Positions 59,578-64,000 of a DNA stretch of 64,000 bases are shown one piece after another. The notes beneath the pieces are model-generated. The model saw only the letters and a program-made list of their open reading frames with translations. It was not told the DNA's origin and did not search any database. Position 1 is the first letter of the stretch. The number at the start of each line of letters is the position of its first letter. This DNA comes from Phocaeicola coprophilus (GTDB taxonomy: Bacteria > Bacteroidota > Bacteroidia > Bacteroidales > Bacteroidaceae), in contig JACJJM010000002.1 of the NCBI GenBank assembly GCA_016900015.1, positions 1 through 64,000 on the forward strand, read 5' to 3'. The position numbers were made by a program, and so were the translations under genes.

Positions 59578-60192
59578 CTATTTCCGATTTCCAGGTACGC
59601 GGCCAGGTTTCCTGCTGAGTGCCACATTGTACTTGCCTAAAATTTGGTACACAGTACTTTTGCTCTTGACATTGCAATGCGCCATGATTTCATTGACTGA
59701 ATACCCGTTGTTGTACATGTCCACAGCTATTTTATCCCGCTCGGTCTTGCTCAACATTTTGCTCGTCTTCACCGGTACACTGATACTCTGTTGCAGGCGT
59801 ATCACCCGGTCAGATGACTTGCGTAATACAGCCACTTCTTCCGGAAGAGATCCGAACATGGTCAGCACCTCCGCCGCCGTCGTGTCCGGAAACAATTCAC
59901 CACGGGAGTCAATCTTGTCATGGATGGAAATAATGCGGACCACTTTGATCCGGCATAACTCTATCAATGCGGCCAACTCCCTCAAACCGCGCACGGCGTT
60001 ACTGAATTTCGAGACAACCAGTTCGTCCCCTCTCTCAAGATTTGTCATGAGCTGTTTCCAGCGAGGTCTGAGCGTCTCGTGCTGGACTGATTCCTCTATC
60101 ACTTGTACACAACCGTACTGGCACATCCATTCCTTGTCCGCATCATATTCATCATACGAATTTGCCTTAAATATATAACCAACTTTTGCCAT
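59578..60192 (-). CDS. Degenerate serine recombinase (resolvase/invertase fold) with HTH
   Basis: 204 residues from the ATG at 60192, a start fixed by a consensus promoter just upstream. The resolvase layout is clear: AKVGYIFKANSYDEYDADKE at the start, RPRWKQLMTNLERGDELVVSKF in the middle and a C-terminal helix-turn-helix (YSVNEIMAHCNVKSKSTVYQIL). But the catalytic YARVS stretch reads YIFKANS, so the Ser is missing or shifted, and the DRLGRS arginine motif reads SNAVRG. It probably binds DNA but does not cut it, or uses an altered active site. A regulatory role in the element is possible. Confidence 0.8.
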   Translation of the reverse strand: MAKVGYIFKANSYDEYDADKEWMCQYGCVQVIEESVQHETLRPRWKQLMTNLERGDELVVSKFSNAVRGLRELAALIELCRIKVVRIISIHDKIDSRGELFPDTTAAEVLTMFGSLPEEVAVLRKSSDRVIRLQQSISVPVKTSKMLSKTERDKIAVDMYNNGYSVNEIMAHCNVKSKSTVYQILGKYNVALSRKPGRVPGNRK

Positions 60193-60222
60193 GTCAATAT
60201 CCAATACAAATGATAACAAGTG

Positions 60223-60253
60223 CAAATATACAAGTTTTATTTGAGTGGCCAAA
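60223..60253 (-). promoter_or_regulatory. Promoter of the serine recombinase-like gene
   Basis: Minus strand: TTTG (60253-60250), 19 bases, TATATTTG (60230-60223), a full consensus. The predicted start near 60216 excludes the longer frame beginning at 60252. Confidence 0.72.
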
Positions 60254-60396
60254 TCAAACCATTATAAAAATCGAACTATTTATTTTTTCGTCCTTTTTCC
60301 TTTCACTTGTTTTCATTGATAATCATACTATTAAGTACGATATTGAAAAATGCACAAAATACAGTTCCAATGGTGTTAAGTATAGAAAATTATATA

Positions 60397-60404
60397 TAGT
60401 TTTG
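60397..60404 (+). promoter_or_regulatory. Candidate -7 box of the lipoprotein gene
   Basis: TAGTTTTG fits TAnnTTTG, 26 bases before the ATG; no convincing upstream box. Confidence 0.4.
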
Positions 60405-60430
60405 CGTGAAATAGTACGAAAACATATAGT

Positions 60431-61471
60431 ATGAAAATTCAAAAAACGAACCTTAAAGCATCAAGTTTTTTACACATGATAGCTGCCGCTTCAATCACGG
60501 TATGCATGTTCACATCATGTAATGGCGGATTGACTGAACAGTCCGAAAGCGATCCTGCCGGTACATACAGAAATTATCTGCTCGAAGTAAGGAAGATGAA
60601 ATCTGTTTCATTTGAAGAGCTGTCAGAAAACCTTTGCCAATGGCAAGCCATAAGAGATTCCGTTTTTAACCATGTCCGGCAGGACACGGTTGGGATCCAT
60701 GGTCAAGACCTTCGTAAGACATGCGAAGGCATACATGATTCCCTACGCCTGGAGTTCTCGCGTCTGGCTTTGTCAAGGCCACGTTCCTATCAGGAGTTAT
60801 TCCTATTGAAAAGAAAACTTTCATCTAATGACAAAGACAATGGATTAATCCGGACCGTGGAAAAGATCCGTCCATTCTTTGAGTCATTAGATAAACGCCC
60901 AATCCATAAGGGAGACAGGAAGCAAATCATTTCGGATTATCGTACTTTGCTGGCCAACACTCTCCGAAATGGCATACACGGGACAGATGACATGACAGAG
61001 TTCATCGGAAAAGAGGATGCTATTTTTCGGGCGTTCTTGCCATATCTGTGCAGCATTGGTGATGAAGACATTTCCGATATAACGCGTGATACGGAAAGAT
61101 GCTGTTTGCAGATTTTGTTTGCCGCCGAACGTAAAGAGATACCTCACCAGGATGCCCTCGTTTACCTGGCCATGCGAACCAATCGCAGACTGATACTTAA
61201 TACCGGAACCTGCATCAATGACATTCATAATCAAAAGGTCCAAACAAAAGCACAAGCCTACGCATATATCTGGATGCTTATGCGCCCATACGTTTCTATG
61301 GACAGTTTCCACCTGTCGATGCTTTCTTCCAAAGACCAGGAACAGCTTGAACGGTTTGCCGTACAGACTCCGGCCATATTTGAGACTTTGTGCCGAATCT
61401 TGAACTCGGGAGACAACCGCCTGGATGAATTACCCGGAATGCTTATGGAGATTTACATTCACACGCTATAA
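60431..61471 (+). CDS. Putative lipoprotein of unknown function
   Basis: 346 residues. The signal peptide ends in a lipobox (CMFTSC), followed by a mostly helical, charged body. No domain recognised. It starts a compact run of five plus-strand genes (to 63767) whose order resembles unknown accessory genes ahead of the mobilisation genes in Bacteroides conjugative elements. It may act in the envelope during mating or exclusion, which is inference. Confidence 0.72.
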   Translation: MKIQKTNLKASSFLHMIAAASITVCMFTSCNGGLTEQSESDPAGTYRNYLLEVRKMKSVSFEELSENLCQWQAIRDSVFNHVRQDTVGIHGQDLRKTCEGIHDSLRLEFSRLALSRPRSYQELFLLKRKLSSNDKDNGLIRTVEKIRPFFESLDKRPIHKGDRKQIISDYRTLLANTLRNGIHGTDDMTEFIGKEDAIFRAFLPYLCSIGDEDISDITRDTERCCLQILFAAERKEIPHQDALVYLAMRTNRRLILNTGTCINDIHNQKVQTKAQAYAYIWMLMRPYVSMDSFHLSMLSSKDQEQLERFAVQTPAIFETLCRILNSGDNRLDELPGMLMEIYIHTL

Positions 61472-61483
61472 ACATAAAATCAA

Positions 61484-61936
61484 ATGAATATGCTACGACA
61501 CTTTCTGAAAGACTTTATGACGTTTGTCCCCCTTCAGTTGCCACAGCTGCTCGATGTAACCACTATGGAGGAGCCGCAGTTTTACGGGGACTATGTCCTG
61601 CTGACTTTTCCATTGCATGATCCTTATGACCTGGAAGAAGTGATGGATATGCTGGAGGATGATATGGAACTGATTGTGCTTTATCATCACATTCCTATGC
61701 AAGACGAACCGTTCGGCCATAGTACATGCGCTTACTCCAATCCATCTTTCGGCCAAATGTTCAAGGTGAACGCAAAGACTGATTCCGATGGCAAGGTCCA
61801 TACCGTCCTTGTAACCATATATGATTCACTTGAACAAATGTACGGGGATCTCTGCCTTGACTTGCAACTCCATTCTAAAAGCGGAAAGCTGAAATACCAG
61901 AAGAACAAGGAGGACATACTTATTGACTTTTTATAA
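61484..61936 (+). CDS. Protein of unknown function
   Basis: 150 residues, acidic, no signal peptide. Contains DPYDLEEVMDMLEDDMELIV and a central His/Pro-rich stretch (YHHIPMQDEPFGHS). 12 bases after the lipoprotein gene. No family recognised. Confidence 0.68.
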   Translation: MNMLRHFLKDFMTFVPLQLPQLLDVTTMEEPQFYGDYVLLTFPLHDPYDLEEVMDMLEDDMELIVLYHHIPMQDEPFGHSTCAYSNPSFGQMFKVNAKTDSDGKVHTVLVTIYDSLEQMYGDLCLDLQLHSKSGKLKYQKNKEDILIDFL

Positions 61937-61949
61937 AAACAACAACATC

Positions 61950-62351
61950 ATGAGAAATACATTATACAGGCAGATGGTCTATTGGATCAATGCCCACCGA
62001 ACATGGATAGAGGTCGCAGACGACAACCTCTATAAAGAACATATCATCTCAAGAAGTGACAGGACGGACTACCTTGTCTCCCGAACTTTGGTCCTGCGGG
62101 CGTTCAAGACAAACGGAACACACCTCGAAGGTACCACATGGGCCATCCCTGAACATGAACTGAACAAAGCTTTGGCTATCTATCGCAAACAGGACCGGTC
62201 ATTCAAGCAGCGAATCAAAAAAGCTGCAATGAACCTCACGGCCGTGGATGCCGAAACCATTATCCGCTTGGCAACTTATGATATTGTCCACTTGGAACTC
62301 AGAGCAACACCTATACACGTACCCGAAAAACCATATTACTTATGTTACTGA
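61950..62351 (+). CDS. Protein of unknown function
   Basis: 133 residues from the ATG at 61950 (an upstream TTG in frame is less likely). Basic; MRNTLYRQMVYWINAHRTWIE at the start (in part), RSDRTDYLVSRTLVLRAF in the middle. It overlaps the following membrane protein gene by 10 bases. No family recognised. Confidence 0.68.
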   Translation: MRNTLYRQMVYWINAHRTWIEVADDNLYKEHIISRSDRTDYLVSRTLVLRAFKTNGTHLEGTTWAIPEHELNKALAIYRKQDRSFKQRIKKAAMNLTAVDAETIIRLATYDIVHLELRATPIHVPEKPYYLCY

Positions 62352-62920
62352 AAATATTGCAACTCATCTTTTGCGTGACCCCTCTTGTACTGTCATTGAT
62401 ATTGTACAAAAAGCCATACCGGTTTATGGCAAAGTTTCACGCTTCCATGAAACAAAACATCAGAGCCCGCAAACTTTATACACGGGTGATTCTGTTCCTG
62501 CTACTGCTTTTCCACTATGTCTATGCAAGTGGACATGCTGGTGAATTCGGCATCCTGGTATCAACCGTTATCTGTGCCGCTATGTTCTCGTTCAAGCTGG
62601 CGGACAGGTGTCTGAGCCGTTTGCATGATTCCATGGGTCTGTTTGCCGGCATCAGTGCTATAACATTGGTCAGCTGCTTTGAACCGTATCTGTACACTAC
62701 TACCGTAACTGCGTACTATATTCTTTTGGCAGCCCTGTTCTATCCCTCTGCTCCGGTCACAGCCGAATGCGATGATGAAGAAAAGGCTGAAGGAACGACA
62801 ACGCATCCTGAAACGATATCCGAAAAGAAACACGATAATCATCACGCGATGGTGTCTTTGAAGCGGACAAAGGCAGCATTTCAGAAACTCCGCACTGTAA
62901 TAATCATTAAAACAAAGTAA
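62342..62920 (+). CDS. Membrane protein of unknown function
   Basis: 192 residues with about five hydrophobic segments (LLKILQLIFCVTPLVLSLIL, VILFLLLLFHYVYA, FGILVSTVICAAMFSF, MGLFAGISAITLVSCF, VTAYYILLAALFYPS) and a charged C-terminal tail of ~60 residues. Overlaps the previous gene, and the next starts one base after its stop. Function unknown. Confidence 0.7.
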   Translation: MLLKILQLIFCVTPLVLSLILYKKPYRFMAKFHASMKQNIRARKLYTRVILFLLLLFHYVYASGHAGEFGILVSTVICAAMFSFKLADRCLSRLHDSMGLFAGISAITLVSCFEPYLYTTTVTAYYILLAALFYPSAPVTAECDDEEKAEGTTTHPETISEKKHDNHHAMVSLKRTKAAFQKLRTVIIIKTK

Positions 62921-62921
62921 A

Positions 62922-63767
62922 ATGGAAAATAGTCAAGAGAATACGACCTTTATATTGGCAGATGTCAAGGTGTTCGATTTCCTGAAGGAGAAAGCCGGAG
63001 ACCGTAAAACGAAGACGGAAGCGTATTGGGACTTGCTGGACAGATCAATGGCAGGTTTTGTTTCTCCATTTGTAAGAAAAGTGGAGCGAAAACTTCTTCC
63101 CAACCAATGTCATGTGACAATCTCCGATCTTGTGGAATTCTGGCATTGGCATCGTGCCACTGTCCGAACCTTTCTGGATGCTCTGGAATCTTTCGGGCTA
63201 CTTGAACGCACAAAACTTAATAAAAGCGTCATTATCACCATGACCGTGCAGTCTGGAAAAAATGCAATAGCCGGAACTGAACAGGAAGAGCCGGACTTTG
63301 CCACACGAATCGGCAGTATATTGTCCGAATGGGTCATCGGCAAGAAGACATCGGAGGATGCCGGTCATTCATGTGGTCAGGCTCTTTGCCAGGCATTAGC
63401 CGCCATTGCCGGTAAAGATAATTCTCAGGCTTCCGGCAATGGCACCGATACGGTATCGGCAGAAGTCGTCAGACAGGAAGAAAAACTAAGGGAAACAATA
63501 TTAGAGTGTATTGCCAATGCCGCTCTCCAGCGTGTGTTGCGTAAGTCAAGATTCGATAACAGTTCACAACTGTCGCAGTTCTTCACCCTTGACCTCGGCG
63601 GTGAATGGGGCGCGTTTATCGAGACCGCCAAAGAGCTTGCGGAGCTTGTATTTAATCCCGAAACATCCGGCGCAGGTGTTGATATGGACAGGAACAAAGA
63701 ACTCCTTAAATCGTTCCGTATTCCCTTTTTATCGCTTGCGGCAAAAGCCCAGACATTGTCGGACTGA
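62922..63767 (+). CDS. Predicted DNA-binding protein with a winged helix
   Basis: 281 residues. Residues ~60-108 look like a winged helix (CHVTISDLVEFWHWHRATVR, then TFLDALESFGLLERTKLNKS) of the kind found in replication or mobilisation accessory proteins. The rest is helical with no known domain. It is the last gene before the oriT-like dyads, so a role in relaxosome control or replication is plausible but unproven. Confidence 0.7.
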   Translation: MENSQENTTFILADVKVFDFLKEKAGDRKTKTEAYWDLLDRSMAGFVSPFVRKVERKLLPNQCHVTISDLVEFWHWHRATVRTFLDALESFGLLERTKLNKSVIITMTVQSGKNAIAGTEQEEPDFATRIGSILSEWVIGKKTSEDAGHSCGQALCQALAAIAGKDNSQASGNGTDTVSAEVVRQEEKLRETILECIANAALQRVLRKSRFDNSSQLSQFFTLDLGGEWGAFIETAKELAELVFNPETSGAGVDMDRNKELLKSFRIPFLSLAAKAQTLSD

Positions 63768-63850
63768 ACCGGGAAACGAAAATGAATTGTATAACCAGGA
63801 ACAATCCATCCCTATCTCAGTCCTGACATCCTTCCAGTTTTATGAGGCAA

Positions 63851-63922
63851 GTGGGCTTGCCCACATGCCACGAAACAGAGGGAGTGGGTAGCCTAATACC
63901 CCTGCCGACTAACGTCGCAGGG
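63851..63922. other. oriT-like cluster of nested dyads
   Basis: Three dyads lie within 72 bases: GTGGGC/GCCCAC (63851-63864), GGGTA/TACCC (63886-63901) and CCCTGC/GCAGGG (63900-63922, with GAC/GTC inside). They occupy the gap between a DNA-binding protein gene and the next start at 63987, where mobilisation regions of Bacteroides elements keep their transfer origin. Confidence 0.45.
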
Positions 63923-63986
63923 AGGCATGTCCGAACAAGCAGCAAGCTGGGACATGATGGATTGTACAAAACAAAACGGAAACAAT

Positions 63987-64000
63987 ATGGCAAATGCAAA
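63987..64000 (+). CDS. Start of the next gene, cut by window edge
   Basis: ATGGCAAATGCAAA would begin a protein MANAK.... Only five codons are visible, so no product can be named; the position after the oriT-like dyads suggests a mobilisation protein. Confidence 0.35.

Overview
The window reads as a chromosome segment from a gut-type Bacteroidales bacterium (Bacteroides or a close relative). The grounds are: promoter-like boxes of the form TTTG, about 20 bases, TAnnTTTG; almost no Shine-Dalgarno sequences; a FeoA-FeoB fusion followed by the FeoB-associated Cys-rich protein; a long pyrophosphate-dependent phosphofructokinase together with a class III fructose-bisphosphatase; a two-domain HisB; and a conjugative-element-like block at the right end. 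Species cannot be fixed from the sequence alone.

Layout. 1-1340: an IS5-type transposase on the minus strand, cut by the window edge. 1408-3610: a BlaI/BlaR1-like pair with twin palindromic operators; the sensor carries TonB-like and receptor-plug-like modules. 4045-7139: L-fucose isomerase and permease. 7360-8871: a GSI-like glutamine synthetase. 8973-10650: a tyrosine recombinase that lacks the first catalytic arginine, and a gene-free stretch with a 22-bp repeat array. 10651-14370: a minus-strand operon (amidase with an inserted module, acyltransferase, small protein). 14508-21819: PPi-PFK, GH25 lysozyme, an NAPE-PLD-like hydrolase, an aminotransferase, a LolC/E-like permease and an unknown protein. 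21937-24823: class III FBPase and PrmA on the minus strand. 25186-27986: a secreted aromatic/Arg-Ser-rich protein and a FadL-like porin. 28080-32391: TilS, FeoAB and its small partner. 32479-32744: tRNA-Cys, tRNA-Ser and tRNA-Glu.

32940-42046 is the most unusual chromosomal locus. It holds a secreted beta-helix glycosidase/lyase-like protein, a cytoplasmic GH31 alpha-xylosidase-like enzyme, a methyltransferase (UroD fold) fused to a complete corrinoid-binding module, a sodium/solute symporter and a BNR-4 propeller enzyme. I infer a route that takes up and O-demethylates methylated sugars. 42154-47900: PfkB kinase, a Dna2-like nuclease-helicase and MltF. 48049-48250: an array of 21/22-bp palindromic repeats. 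49420-53984: a complete hisG-hisD-hisC-hisB operon preceded by a leader peptide with four consecutive His codons and a terminator, i.e. an attenuator.

From about 54.0 kb onward the sequence turns AT-rich and looks like an integrative/conjugative element: a 225-bp candidate invertible promoter segment, five small unknown genes, ssb, an LPD11-domain protein, an HXXEE membrane protein, a catalytically degenerate serine recombinase, a lipoprotein and a group of element-type unknowns. It ends with nested dyads that look like an oriT just before a gene that runs off the right edge.
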